From: Alkalibacillus almallahensis
GTDB lineage: Bacteria > Bacillota > Bacilli > Bacillales > Alkalibacillaceae
Reading direction: 5' to 3'
Length of the DNA stretch: 64,000 nucleotides
Assembly: GCF_011761495.1 (NCBI RefSeq)
Contig: NZ_JAASRU010000008.1
Location: forward strand, 88,348 to 152,347
Each line of letters opens with the position of its first letter. Position 1 is the stretch's first letter. Shown here in pieces: positions 18,500-26,776 of this stretch. The notes below the pieces were generated by a model. It was not told the origin of the DNA, made no database searches, and worked only from the letters and a program-made list of their open reading frames with translations. The translations under genes were made by a program, and so were the position numbers.

Positions 18500-19921
18500 T
18501 TAACCATGAATTTGTTTCCCATCAACAGCTAAAGCCGCTTCACCTATTACTTCAGATAAAGTAGGATGCGGATGAATCGTTTCGCCGATCTCCCAAGCTG
18601 TCGCATCTAACACCATTGCAAGGCCAGCTTCCGAAATCATATCTGTTACGTGTGGACCAATCATATGCACACCGAGGAGATCATTATTTTCTGCATTCGT
18701 GATAATCTTCGTAAATCCTTCTTTTTCACCGTGAACTAATGATTTACCAACAGCTTGAAATGGAAATTTACCTACTTTAATCTCATAACCTTGATCTTTC
18801 GCAGCTTGTTCTGTTAATCCAACACTAGCCATTTCGGGATGCGAATAAATACAAGAAGCTACATGATTATAATTGATTGGTTCTGGATTTTCATTGGCCA
18901 TATGTTCAACGGCCAGAATGCCTTCATGTGAGGCCACATGTGCTAATTGCATACCGCCAATAACATCGCCGATCGCATAGATATGGGATTCTTTCGTTTG
19001 TCCAAATTTATTAACTTTGATCGCGCCACTATCAACCTGAATATCCGTATTTTCTAATCCGATATTATCGACAATAGGTGAACGTCCAACTGATACAAGC
19101 AAGCGATCTGCCTCAAAAGTTTGCTCTTCTCCATTAATATCAGCTTGTATAGAAACACCATCTTGTTTTTCTAACGTTTCTGGCTTCACTTTAGCCCCAG
19201 TAATGATTTCAATACCCTTTTGTTTCAACGCTTTTTCTGCTTCTTTAACGACATCTTGATCTTCAGTTGGTAAAATCTGATCCAGATATTCAATGACTTT
19301 CACATTCACTCCGAAATCTGCCAACATCGAAGCCCATTCGATACCAATTACGCCACCACCGACAATCATAATAGACTCCGGCAATGATTCCATTTGTAAG
19401 GCTTCATCAGATGTCATAATCAATTCACCGTCAACTTCTAATCCCGGTAATGTTTTAGGTTTGGAGCCTGTTGCCACAATCACATTTTTCGGAATGATCA
19501 TGTCATTCTCTTCCCCATTATTCATTTCAACCGAGATTGTACCAGCTGTTGGTGAAAAAATACTTGGGCCTAAAATACGCCCGTGACCTTCAATCACATC
19601 AATTTTTCCTTTTTTCATTAGACCTTGGACACCTTGATGTAATTGATCAACAATTTGTTGTTTACGCTCTTGAACTTTAATGAAATTCAAAGATGTATTT
19701 TCAGTTTCTACACCGAAAGTATCAGCCTGTTTCGTTTGTTGATAGACTTCTGCACTTCTGAGCAATGCTTTAGACGGAATACAGCCTCTATGTAAACAGG
19801 TTCCGCCTAATTCGCCTTTTTCAACCATTGCAACACTTAAACCGAGCTGACTTGCCCGAATTGCTGCAACATAACCGCCTGTCCCGCCACCTAAAATGGC
19901 GAGATCATATTCTTTAGCCAT
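18500..19921 (-). CDS. lpdV: Dihydrolipoyl dehydrogenase of the bkd complex (E3)
   Basis: A 473-residue flavoprotein that reoxidises the lipoyl group of BkdB. The FAD site LGGGTGGYVAA is at the N-terminus, the redox disulfide lies in GGTCLHRGC (Cys42, Cys47), the NAD site is VGGGVIGIEWASML near residue 182, and the C-terminal HPHPTLSE holds the active-site His-Glu pair contributed to the other subunit. Its place inside the bkd operon identifies it as the dedicated E3. Confidence 0.94.
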   Translation of the reverse strand: MAKEYDLAILGGGTGGYVAAIRASQLGLSVAMVEKGELGGTCLHRGCIPSKALLRSAEVYQQTKQADTFGVETENTSLNFIKVQERKQQIVDQLHQGVQGLMKKGKIDVIEGHGRILGPSIFSPTAGTISVEMNNGEENDMIIPKNVIVATGSKPKTLPGLEVDGELIMTSDEALQMESLPESIMIVGGGVIGIEWASMLADFGVNVKVIEYLDQILPTEDQDVVKEAEKALKQKGIEIITGAKVKPETLEKQDGVSIQADINGEEQTFEADRLLVSVGRSPIVDNIGLENTDIQVDSGAIKVNKFGQTKESHIYAIGDVIGGMQLAHVASHEGILAVEHMANENPEPINYNHVASCIYSHPEMASVGLTEQAAKDQGYEIKVGKFPFQAVGKSLVHGEKEGFTKIITNAENNDLLGVHMIGPHVTDMISEAGLAMVLDATAWEIGETIHPHPTLSEVIGEAALAVDGKQIHG

Positions 19922-19955
19922 AGCCTTACCTCTCCCTTCAAAGAAAGTTTACTAC

Positions 19956-21023
19956 TTAATAAATTTTGGCTTCTTCATCGCCATCTAAAACGCGTTGTGC
20001 CCCTTCAGCAAGAGCTATAAGTTCATTCTCACCTGGGTGCACTCGAACATCTGCAATCCAACTAATTTGGTCTGTGATCCACTTTACGAGCAGGTCGCTA
20101 TAAGCTAGCCCGCCTGTTAGGACAATAGCGTTTATATCACCTTTAAGAACAGGACTAACCCGACCTATTTCCTTAGCGATTTGATAGGCCATAGCTTTAT
20201 ATACTTGCTTAGCCTTCTCATCACCATTGTCTATTAATTCTTCTACTTGTCTTGCATCATTCGTTCCTAAATGAGCAACTAAACCTCCATGACCTACCAG
20301 CAATTTATGCAAAGATTGCTGCGTATAGTCTTCAGAAAAGCACAAATCAACAAGCTGACCTGCTGGTAAAGTCCCGGCACGTTCTGGTGAGAAAGGACCT
20401 TCTCCATTCAAACCGTTATTAACATCTACGACTTTTCCTTTTTGATGAGCACCTACTGTAATTCCTCCGCCCATATGACATACGATCAGGTTAACGTCAT
20501 GATAGGATTGGTTTATTTCCTGGGCCGCTTTTCGTGCGACAGCTTTTTGGTTAAGAGCATGAAAAATACTTTTACGAGGAATATCGGGCACACCAGAATA
20601 TCTAGCAATATCAGATAATTCATCCACTACAACAGGATCAACAATATAGGCCGGTACATTAACATTATTAGCAATCTCAAATGCTAGCATAGCTCCTAAG
20701 TTAGACGCATGCTCACCATTTTCAGCCTTTTTTAAGTCATCGATCATGTTCTGGTCTACCAAATACGTCCCGCCTTCAATTGGCTTTAATAAACCGCCAC
20801 GACCACATACAGCATCTAATTTGGAGATATTAAATCCTTCATAATCTAATACATTCAATATCACGTTTTTTCGAAATAAGTATTGATCTGATACTGAATC
20901 GAATGCATTAAGTTCATCGGTTTGATGCCGAATCGATTTTTCAAATAATTGATAGCCTTGTTCGAAAACTGCAATTTTAGTTGAAGTCGAACCTGGATTA
21001 ATGACTAAAATTCTATTATGCAT
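19956..21023 (-). CDS. buk: Butyrate kinase
   Basis: A 355-residue ASKHA-fold kinase. The N-terminal [13 protein letters not shown] phosphate-binding segment, the [12 protein letters not shown] loop near residue 180 and the [10 protein letters not shown] segment are typical. With phosphate butyryltransferase it converts branched acyl-CoA to acyl phosphate and then to the free acid plus ATP; in reverse it activates branched short acids for fatty-acid priming. It lies between bcd and lpdV, as in B. subtilis. Confidence 0.93.
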   Translation of the reverse strand: MHNRILVINPGSTSTKIAVFEQGYQLFEKSIRHQTDELNAFDSVSDQYLFRKNVILNVLDYEGFNISKLDAVCGRGGLLKPIEGGTYLVDQNMIDDLKKAENGEHASNLGAMLAFEIANNVNVPAYIVDPVVVDELSDIARYSGVPDIPRKSIFHALNQKAVARKAAQEINQSYHDVNLIVCHMGGGITVGAHQKGKVVDVNNGLNGEGPFSPERAGTLPAGQLVDLCFSEDYTQQSLHKLLVGHGGLVAHLGTNDARQVEELIDNGDEKAKQVYKAMAYQIAKEIGRVSPVLKGDINAIVLTGGLAYSDLLVKWITDQISWIADVRVHPGENELIALAEGAQRVLDGDEEAKIY

Positions 21024-21042
21024 CGTTCAACTTCCTCCTAAT

Positions 21043-22140
21043 TTATTTACGACGTGATAAGACGCTATGTTCATTTTGCAGGAATGTACTACGAGATTTT
21101 CTAACACTTTCAATACGTTCCTCTGCCATACGGTCTGCCGCTGCATGCGTTGAAATGTTATCGCGTTTTGAAATCTCGAAAATTTTCGTCAAACTATCAT
21201 AAATGGTGTCAATTTGCTTATAAGCACGTTCCTGATTATACCCGTTTAACTCATCTGCTACATTAATAACACCACCAGAGTTAATCACATAGTCTGGCGC
21301 ATAAACAATGCCTAATTCGTGAAGCTTTTCACCATGGCGCTCTTCTGCTAATTGGTTATTAGCTGAACCAGCAATGGCTTTCGCCTTCAATTGAGGAATT
21401 GTATCATCATTAATGGTTGCACCTAAAGCACACGGCGCATAAATATCACAGTCAACTGAGTAAATATCATCTGGAGCGACTGCTTGAGCACCAAAATCAT
21501 TTACGGCACGATCAATAGATTCTTGGTTAATATCCGTGACAATTAATTTTGCGCCTTCTTCATGCAAATGCTTGCACATATGATAAGCAACATTTCCAAC
21601 ACCTTGAACAGCTATTGTCTTACCTTCTAATGAATCTGTTCCAAATGCTTCATTCGCTGCTGCTTTCATACCACGATACATACCGTACGCTGTTGCTGGT
21701 GATGGATTACCTGAAGAACCGAACTCAGGGGAAATGCCTGTTACATAATCGGTTTCCATGTAAATATGATCCATATCATGTTCTGTTGTCCCTACATCTT
21801 CTGCAGTAATATAACGACCGTTTAATCCTTGGATATAACGTCCAAATGCACGGAACATCTCAGAATTTTTGTCTACTTTTGGATCACCAATAATAACAGT
21901 TTTACCACCGCCAAGGTTAAGACCAGCCGCAGCATTTTTATAAGTCATACCTTTAGCTAAACGAAGTGCGTCTACTAATGCTTCTTCTTCTGAATCATAA
22001 GTCCACATTCTTGTTCCACCTAACGCAGGTCCTAATGTTGTGTCATGTAAGGCAATAATTGCTTTAAGTCCTGAATTTTTATCTTGGCAAAAAATCACCT
22101 GTTCATAATCGTATTCTTCCATGTAAGTAAATAATTCCAT
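21043..22140 (-). CDS. bcd: Leucine (branched-chain amino acid) dehydrogenase
   Basis: A 365-residue NAD-dependent amino-acid dehydrogenase that deaminates Leu, Val and Ile to the keto-acids used by the downstream complex. The catalytic Lys lies in [10 protein letters not shown] near residue 80, a second catalytic segment is [13 protein letters not shown], and the Rossmann motif is [11 protein letters not shown] near 180. It follows the phosphate butyryltransferase gene by 18 bases. Confidence 0.94.
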   Translation of the reverse strand: MELFTYMEEYDYEQVIFCQDKNSGLKAIIALHDTTLGPALGGTRMWTYDSEEEALVDALRLAKGMTYKNAAAGLNLGGGKTVIIGDPKVDKNSEMFRAFGRYIQGLNGRYITAEDVGTTEHDMDHIYMETDYVTGISPEFGSSGNPSPATAYGMYRGMKAAANEAFGTDSLEGKTIAVQGVGNVAYHMCKHLHEEGAKLIVTDINQESIDRAVNDFGAQAVAPDDIYSVDCDIYAPCALGATINDDTIPQLKAKAIAGSANNQLAEERHGEKLHELGIVYAPDYVINSGGVINVADELNGYNQERAYKQIDTIYDSLTKIFEISKRDNISTHAAADRMAEERIESVRKSRSTFLQNEHSVLSRRK

Positions 22141-22158
22141 GATAAAACCTCCTAAAAA

Positions 22159-23058
22159 TTAAGATGAAGTTAACGCAAAGGCTAACGAGTAAATTTTACT
22201 ATCTGCTGTATCTGCGCGTGACGTCAAAACAATGGGTGCTTTAGCGCCACTTATAATACCTGCAACCTTAGCATTTGCAAAATAAGTAAATGATTTATAT
22301 AACGTATTGCCCACTTCAATATATGGACATACGAGAATATCTGCTTGACCAGCGACCTCTGACTCGATTCGCTTCTCTTTTTTAGCTTCTGGGGAGATCG
22401 CATTATCAAAACCTAATGGGCCATCAACTGTACAACCTGTAATCTGGCCTCGTTTTTGCATTTGAGATAAGACAGCTGCATCTACTGAAGCTTGCATTTG
22501 TGGATTAATAATTTCTACAGCTGCAATTGGTGCCACTTTGGGATTAGTAAATCCAATTCGATTCGCTACATCAGCAGCATTTTGTATAATTTGCGCTTTT
22601 TCTTCTAAATCAGGTGCAATATTCATACCTGCATCTGTTAAAAATAACATTCGTTGGCGTTCAGGCATCTCAAATAACGCAACATGAGAAAGGACCCGCC
22701 CATTACGTAAGCCTGAGTTTTTATTTAACACTGCTTTTAGTACTATTTTAGTTGCAACATCCCCTTTCATCAGCACATCTGAACGTTCCTCAGAGACTGA
22801 CATCACTGCTTTTTCAACTGCATTTTCAACAGAAGTTGCGTGGTGTAAGGTGATTCTTTCCTGTTGGAGATTTAAATCAATCATTTCTGCAGCTTCTTGG
22901 ATTTTTCCCATATCACCAAATAATTTAAACCTTGCTAAATCTTGTTCAACACCTTCCTTAATGGCTTTTAGTGTTTCGATATTAGTTGCCTCAGCAACAG
23001 CGACTGTTTTCTTTTCTTGCATTTGACATAAGTCATCAACAAGTTGATCTAAGTTCAT
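22159..23058 (-). CDS. ptb: Phosphate butyryltransferase
   Basis: A 299-residue acyltransferase of the phosphate acetyl/butyryltransferase family, exchanging CoA for phosphate on butyryl- and branched acyl-CoA. Family features include DVLMKGDVATKIVLKAVL near residue 95, VDGPLGFDNAISPEAK near 215 and the C-terminal SGAKAPIVLTSRADT. It is the first structural gene of the operon, only 35 bases after the bkdR stop, so any promoter of its own would lie inside bkdR; I found no -24/-12 element there. Confidence 0.93.
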   Translation of the reverse strand: MNLDQLVDDLCQMQEKKTVAVAEATNIETLKAIKEGVEQDLARFKLFGDMGKIQEAAEMIDLNLQQERITLHHATSVENAVEKAVMSVSEERSDVLMKGDVATKIVLKAVLNKNSGLRNGRVLSHVALFEMPERQRMLFLTDAGMNIAPDLEEKAQIIQNAADVANRIGFTNPKVAPIAAVEIINPQMQASVDAAVLSQMQKRGQITGCTVDGPLGFDNAISPEAKKEKRIESEVAGQADILVCPYIEVGNTLYKSFTYFANAKVAGIISGAKAPIVLTSRADTADSKIYSLAFALTSS

Positions 23059-23093
23059 ATTTTAATCACCTTCATGTTGTCCTATTTCGTTTA

Positions 23094-25148
23094 TCAGCCT
23101 TGAACATGTTTGCCTAAATTATGTTTTTCCATCTTGTAATAAAGGTTACGAATCGAAATATTTAATTGTTTGGCTGTTTTCGATTTAATATAATTATTTC
23201 TTTCTAATGTTTCTAAAATTAGTTGTTTTTCAAATTCATCTAATGCATCTTGTAAAGGAATGCTTTCCTGATGATCAGGTTCCTGAAATAAATCTAATTC
23301 ATGATAAGTCTGTTTTCGCAACTGCGGTAAATGGCGCTCAGCAATATTTGCCTCATTTTGGCCCATACTAATAATCGCTCTACCAATAATGTTTTCTAAC
23401 TCACGCACATTACCAGGGAAATCATACGAACTCAATTTATCCAATGCTTCAGGTTCAATCGAATGAACATAACGACCATATTCTGCATTCAGTTTTATTA
23501 TAAAATGATCAATAAGAGGTTTTAGATCCTCTTTCCTTTCCCTTAGTGGGGCAATCATAATTGGTAATCGACTCAAACGATAAAATAAATCTTCTCGGAA
23601 CTCTTTTTCCATCATCGCCCGTTCCAAATTGACATTTGTCGCTGCAATCATTCGAACATTGACAGGTAATGGATCTTGACTGCCAACTCGAATTACCTGT
23701 TGATTTTCTAAAACATATAAAATGCGTGCCTGTAAATGAAGCGACAAATCCCCTATTTCATCTAAGAACAACGAGCCATTATGCGCCTCTTCGACTAGTC
23801 CTCTTTGCTGTTCAGGAGGGCCATAAGCATTACCGAACAAGGATTTTTCAAGCGAGTCCTCATCCATGGCTGCACAATTGACCCGGATAAATTTATAATG
23901 TTTGCGATTACTTTCATTATGAATCGCATGCGCCATTAATTCCTTGCCTGTACCAGACTCACCACGTAACAAAATCGTTACTGGGTTTTTAGCACCTACT
24001 TTTGCTTGTTCCAAGGTCAATGTCATCTCAGATGAGTGAGCTATTATATCATCAAAAGTATATTTTGCCTCTAGATTACGAATAATTTGTCTTGCTTTTT
24101 TCAATTCTGAAGTAAGCGACTCAATCTCAGATAAATCATGGATGATCGCCACACTGCCTTTCAAAACACCATCCACTAAAATCGGCGCAGCATTAACCAA
24201 AACATCTCGTTTAGATGGGCCCACTTTCATTCTCGCTCCACGAACAGGTCGACGTGTTCTAAGAACTTGCATATGCATACTTTCGCCTTCTGAGATATCC
24301 GTTGTCGCAGGTTTACCAATTACCTCATTTTCTTTTAACCCTGTTATGTTAGTATAAGCAGGATTAATCAGTATACCAACACCATTTTCATCCACTACAG
24401 AGATCGCTTCTTCACTGGATTGAATAATCGCTTCTAACATGTTTTGAATGTTTTTGAGATCTGTTATTTCTTCAGCTAATTCGACGACTTCAGTAATATC
24501 CTTAAATACGGCAAAAGCACCGAGAAGTTCGCCACTATTCGTAATTAATGGAATTCGCGTGGTAATAATTTGTTTACCATTATGTAAGCGAAGAGATTGA
24601 TTTAATTCTTTTTGTTTCGTTTTCATCACTTTCGGTAAATGAGAATCCGGAATAATGGATTGAATCGGTTGTTCCAGCATATCATCTTTATTTAAATTCA
24701 AAACATTCTCAGCCGCTTCATTTACAAAAGTTACGGTTTGATCCAACCCAATCACAATCATTCCATCATGAATTGAATCAAGTAACAAGTTGCGGGAGTC
24801 TGTTTCATTCTTTAATTCATTAAATAAATCCTCGCGTTCATTTAATAAATTATAAATAATATGGGCAACCGTTCCTGGAATAAGCACTGATTGTTTCGGT
24901 TTATGTTGTTTGAGATCATCAAATACATCCTCTATTCCCGTTGTTTCCACAATGATATCAATCGGCTCGGATAATGCATCCCAATAAGAATGAAAAGTTT
25001 TGATATTCTTTTGTTCTGCTAATAATATCCCAGAAGCCTTTTCATCAATGTCTGCAACTGCTTGCACGTTGATCATATCTATTTGTTCAAATAAACGAAT
25101 AAGTGCCGTTCCGCCTTGACCAGCACCGACTATTAACACTTTTTGCAT
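23094..25148 (-). CDS. bkdR: BkdR, PAS-AAA+-Fis regulator of the bkd operon (GAFTGA loop missing)
   Basis: A 684-residue protein in the form of a sigma-54 activator: an N-terminal Rossmann-like segment (VLIVGAGQGGTALIRLFE), two PAS domains (about 117-225 and 235-345), an AAA+ domain with Walker A GESGTGKE near residue 391 and Walker B SLFLDEIGD, and a C-terminal Fis-type helix-turn-helix (TAKQLNISIRNLYYKME). Where activators have GAFTGA, this protein reads LFGNAYGPPEQQRGLVEE, about four residues shorter. That loop is the sigma-54 contact, so this protein may not drive sigma-54 transcription, as in TyrR. The sequence around the deletion is fully in frame. Confidence 0.9.
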   Translation of the reverse strand: MQKVLIVGAGQGGTALIRLFEQIDMINVQAVADIDEKASGILLAEQKNIKTFHSYWDALSEPIDIIVETTGIEDVFDDLKQHKPKQSVLIPGTVAHIIYNLLNEREDLFNELKNETDSRNLLLDSIHDGMIVIGLDQTVTFVNEAAENVLNLNKDDMLEQPIQSIIPDSHLPKVMKTKQKELNQSLRLHNGKQIITTRIPLITNSGELLGAFAVFKDITEVVELAEEITDLKNIQNMLEAIIQSSEEAISVVDENGVGILINPAYTNITGLKENEVIGKPATTDISEGESMHMQVLRTRRPVRGARMKVGPSKRDVLVNAAPILVDGVLKGSVAIIHDLSEIESLTSELKKARQIIRNLEAKYTFDDIIAHSSEMTLTLEQAKVGAKNPVTILLRGESGTGKELMAHAIHNESNRKHYKFIRVNCAAMDEDSLEKSLFGNAYGPPEQQRGLVEEAHNGSLFLDEIGDLSLHLQARILYVLENQQVIRVGSQDPLPVNVRMIAATNVNLERAMMEKEFREDLFYRLSRLPIMIAPLRERKEDLKPLIDHFIIKLNAEYGRYVHSIEPEALDKLSSYDFPGNVRELENIIGRAIISMGQNEANIAERHLPQLRKQTYHELDLFQEPDHQESIPLQDALDEFEKQLILETLERNNYIKSKTAKQLNISIRNLYYKMEKHNLGKHVQG

Positions 25149-25186
25149 TCTACGACACCTACATTTGCAATTTTTTGCACACTTCT

Positions 25187-25215
25187 ATCATATTGAAAGC
25201 GCTTTAATTATGCAA
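25187..25215 (-). promoter_or_regulatory. Sigma-A promoter of bkdR with a CcpA cre site in its spacer
   Basis: On the minus strand, TTGCAT (25210-25215), a 17-base spacer and TATGAT (25187-25192) form a near-consensus promoter about 40 bases before bkdR. The spacer holds TGAAAGCGCTTTAA (25194-25207 on the plus strand), which fits the cre consensus TGWAARCGYTWNCW at 13 of 14 positions. A cre in this position normally means repression by CcpA in good carbon sources. The divergent gene at 25283 could be affected as well. Confidence 0.68.
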
Positions 25216-25282
25216 GTATTTTTCATTTTTTTTATGGATAAATTTTGATATACTACTAGAAGTGATTAAAGGGGAGACTACA

Positions 25283-25501
25283 ATGCGTTCAATTGCTTTA
25301 TTTATAATGATTATTCCTGGAGTTATTGCAGCTTATGGTATAATTTTAATGCGCGATGCTTTTTTCGGGCAAGTTGCTGCAATATTTTTCAATAATGTTT
25401 TTCTACAATTTATCGGCGGTTTGATATTGTTTGTTGGAGGACTCGGCTTTATCGGTGGTTTTATTGTATACAGAGATAAAAAACGAGGTAAACGATCATA
25501 A
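25283..25501 (+). CDS. yqzF: DUF2627 small membrane protein (YqzF)
   Basis: A 72-residue protein with two membrane helices (about 3-24 and 36-62) and a basic tail (YRDKKRGKRS). Segments such as MIIPGVIAAYGIILMRDA match the DUF2627 family (B. subtilis YqzF), which lies divergent to bkdR. The ATG follows AAAGGGGAG by about 8 bases; a GTG at 25262 would extend the frame without a binding site. Function unknown. Confidence 0.8.
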   Translation: MRSIALFIMIIPGVIAAYGIILMRDAFFGQVAAIFFNNVFLQFIGGLILFVGGLGFIGGFIVYRDKKRGKRS

Positions 25502-25547
25502 AAAAGGAGCTCGAAAATTCCGTAACTGGTTCCGTTCCCTATCTCAA
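25499..25547 (+). repeat. Short inverted-repeat element, left copy
   Basis: This stretch, containing GGAGCTCGAA, TAACTGGTTCCGTT and CCTATC, matches the minus strand of 26727-26771 (GAAGCTCGAA, TAACGGGTTCCGTTA, CCTATC) at roughly 36 of 43 aligned positions. The two copies face each other around the XRE/membrane-protein pair. The A-rich start overlaps the yqzF stop codon. Confidence 0.65.
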
Positions 25548-25600
25548 AACTCGAAATTACATTATAAAATGTACCGTGTTCTGTAGTTATATTTGTAACT

Positions 25601-25636
25601 AAAAAAATCTCAGTTCTGTGAACTGAGATTTTTTTC
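25601..25636. terminator. Bidirectional terminator after yqzF
   Basis: AAAAAAATCTCAGTT pairs with AACTGAGATTTTTTT around CTGTG, in the convergent gap between yqzF and the minus-strand membrane protein gene. Confidence 0.88.
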
Positions 25637-25707
25637 TATCTTCAATTGCTTCTTGAAATATCATACTCAATTGTAGAACTATTAAATCCTCCTGTTTATT
25701 TCCTTAG

Positions 25708-26055
25708 TTAAGAAAATTCCTTTTTATATCGAACAGCTAGGTATATTCCTGAAGCGATGAATACAAAAGCATATTTAAACAAGAAGAAAATTTGCCACAT
25801 ATATTCTTGCGGGAAAATTATGTCGAACAAAACTACCCCACATAACATAATGTAAGCACTTTTCAAATATATTTGATTTGTTCTTTCATCAGGTTTGCCA
25901 ATTCTCTTTCGATACACATATAACAGAACCAATCCAATTAAAAGCAATACAAAACCACTTCCAAGAAGCATATTCCAATTACCAGATGATTCTTCCACCC
26001 AAGTCTTTAAAGGATAAAAGATTGAATTTGATATTTCTGTTGGAGACTTCCACAT
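25708..26055 (-). CDS. Four-helix membrane protein paired with XRE regulator (DUF2178-like)
   Basis: About 115 residues. A first helix at about 28-46 is followed by YRKRIGKPDERTNQIYLKSA and then further hydrophobic segments to the end. The PDER motif after the first hairpin resembles DUF2178-type proteins that are encoded next to small helix-turn-helix repressors; I am not certain of the family. The ATG at 26055 has AAAGGGAG 8 bases upstream, and an in-frame GTG at 26064 overlaps the regulator gene. Its tight linkage suggests it is either controlled by, or modulates, the regulator. Confidence 0.68.
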   Translation of the reverse strand: MWKSPTEISNSIFYPLKTWVEESSGNWNMLLGSGFVLLLIGLVLLYVYRKRIGKPDERTNQIYLKSAYIMLCGVVLFDIIFPQEYMWQIFFLFKYAFVFIASGIYLAVRYKKEFS

Positions 26056-26056
26056 C

Positions 26057-26284
26057 TCAATCACTCCCTTTCACATAAGTAAAAATATCGTTAACATCTA
26101 CGTTAAAGAAATCAGCTATTCGAAAAGCCAAAACAAGAGAAGGAGAGTAATTATTTTTCTCCATAACAAATATAGTTTGCTTAGACACACCGACAGCGTC
26201 AGCTAAATCTTTTTGCGTCATTCTTCTTAAAACCCTGTGCTCATACACTTTGTTTTCAATGTAATCCTCAACTTCTTTTTCCAA
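26057..26284 (-). CDS. XRE-family helix-turn-helix regulator (YgzD/YvaO type)
   Basis: About 75 residues, consisting of a short lead and one XRE helix-turn-helix ([29 protein letters not shown], split here as [15 protein letters not shown] with recognition helix) followed by [16 protein letters not shown]. The KNNYSPS turn is typical of the small YgzD-like repressors. A TTG at 26284, 6 bases after GAAGGTG, is the best start. Upstream on the minus strand, CTTTTATAAAAG (about 26326-26337) is a palindrome that could be its own operator. Forms a two-gene unit with the membrane protein. Confidence 0.85.
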   Translation of the reverse strand: MEKEVEDYIENKVYEHRVLRRMTQKDLADAVGVSKQTIFVMEKNNYSPSLVLAFRIADFFNVDVNDIFTYVKGSD

Positions 26285-26371
26285 GATTAACACCTTCCTT
26301 TTAACTACAATATATATTAAACCATTCTTTTATAAAAGTAAAGAAAACTTATACAAAATAAAGAAAAAATT

Positions 26372-26401
26372 AGGTTAGATCCTAAAATTAGGATCTAACC
26401 T
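26372..26401 (-). terminator. Hairpin resembling a terminator, no assigned gene
   Basis: AGGTTAGATCC pairs perfectly with GGATCTAACCT; on the minus strand it is followed by AATTTTTTC. Confidence 0.6.
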
Positions 26402-26667
26402 TTATTTAATTATGAAACAATCTGCTCAAGTTAGCATTTAAGTATATTTCTACACGATTTAATAAAATTATTCATAATACCTTGTAAAATAGAGCGAAAT
26501 TAAAATAACATCCTTTTTGATGGTAAATTTTATATGCTAATTTGCATACGAATTTGTGGTTAAAAACGTAGACATACACTGGATATCGTCACCTACCAAA
26601 TAGGGGTGCAAATTACACTACAATTTTACCGTATATTATAAAGAAAAAACTGTTACATCAATAAAAA

Positions 26668-26702
26668 ACGACCAACAAATTAGCATACAAATTGTTGGTC
26701 AT
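26668..26702 (-). terminator. Terminator downstream of aspartokinase
   Basis: On the minus strand GACCAACAA pairs with TTGTTGGTC and is followed by GTTTTTTATT, about 75 bases after the stop codon. Confidence 0.78.
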
Positions 26703-26726
26703 TTTAGATTACATTTTTAATGTTTG

Positions 26727-26771
26727 CGATAGGTAACGGAACCCGTTAGAAAATTCGAGCTTCTTTTTTAT
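26727..26771 (-). repeat. Short inverted-repeat element, right copy
   Basis: Partner of 25499-25547. Here the centre is a clean palindrome, TAACGG-GTT-CCGTTA on the minus strand, which is partly decayed in the left copy. It lies just after the aspartokinase stop. Confidence 0.65.
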
Positions 26772-26776
26772 TTGAC

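Larger units (their letters stand above)
26294..26776. other. Gene-free interval between XRE regulator and aspartokinase
   Basis: No open frame of note on either strand. It holds two hairpins (26372-26401 and 26668-26702), the right copy of the short inverted repeat (26727-26771) and an imperfect direct repeat built on GCATACRAATT (near 26550 and 26682). The hairpin at 26372-26401 followed on the minus strand by a T-rich run is not needed by a known gene, so a small minus-strand transcript is possible. Confidence 0.5.

Noticed and set aside
23669..24357. Plus-strand frames inside bkdR
   Set aside because: Shadow frames of a fully conserved AAA+ regulator.
25149..25185. Sigma-54 promoter before bkdR (TGTGCAAAAAATTGC on the minus strand)
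   Set aside because: The -12 part fits but the invariant -24 GG is GT and the spacing puts the site too close to the start codon; the sigma-A promoter just upstream is a much better match.
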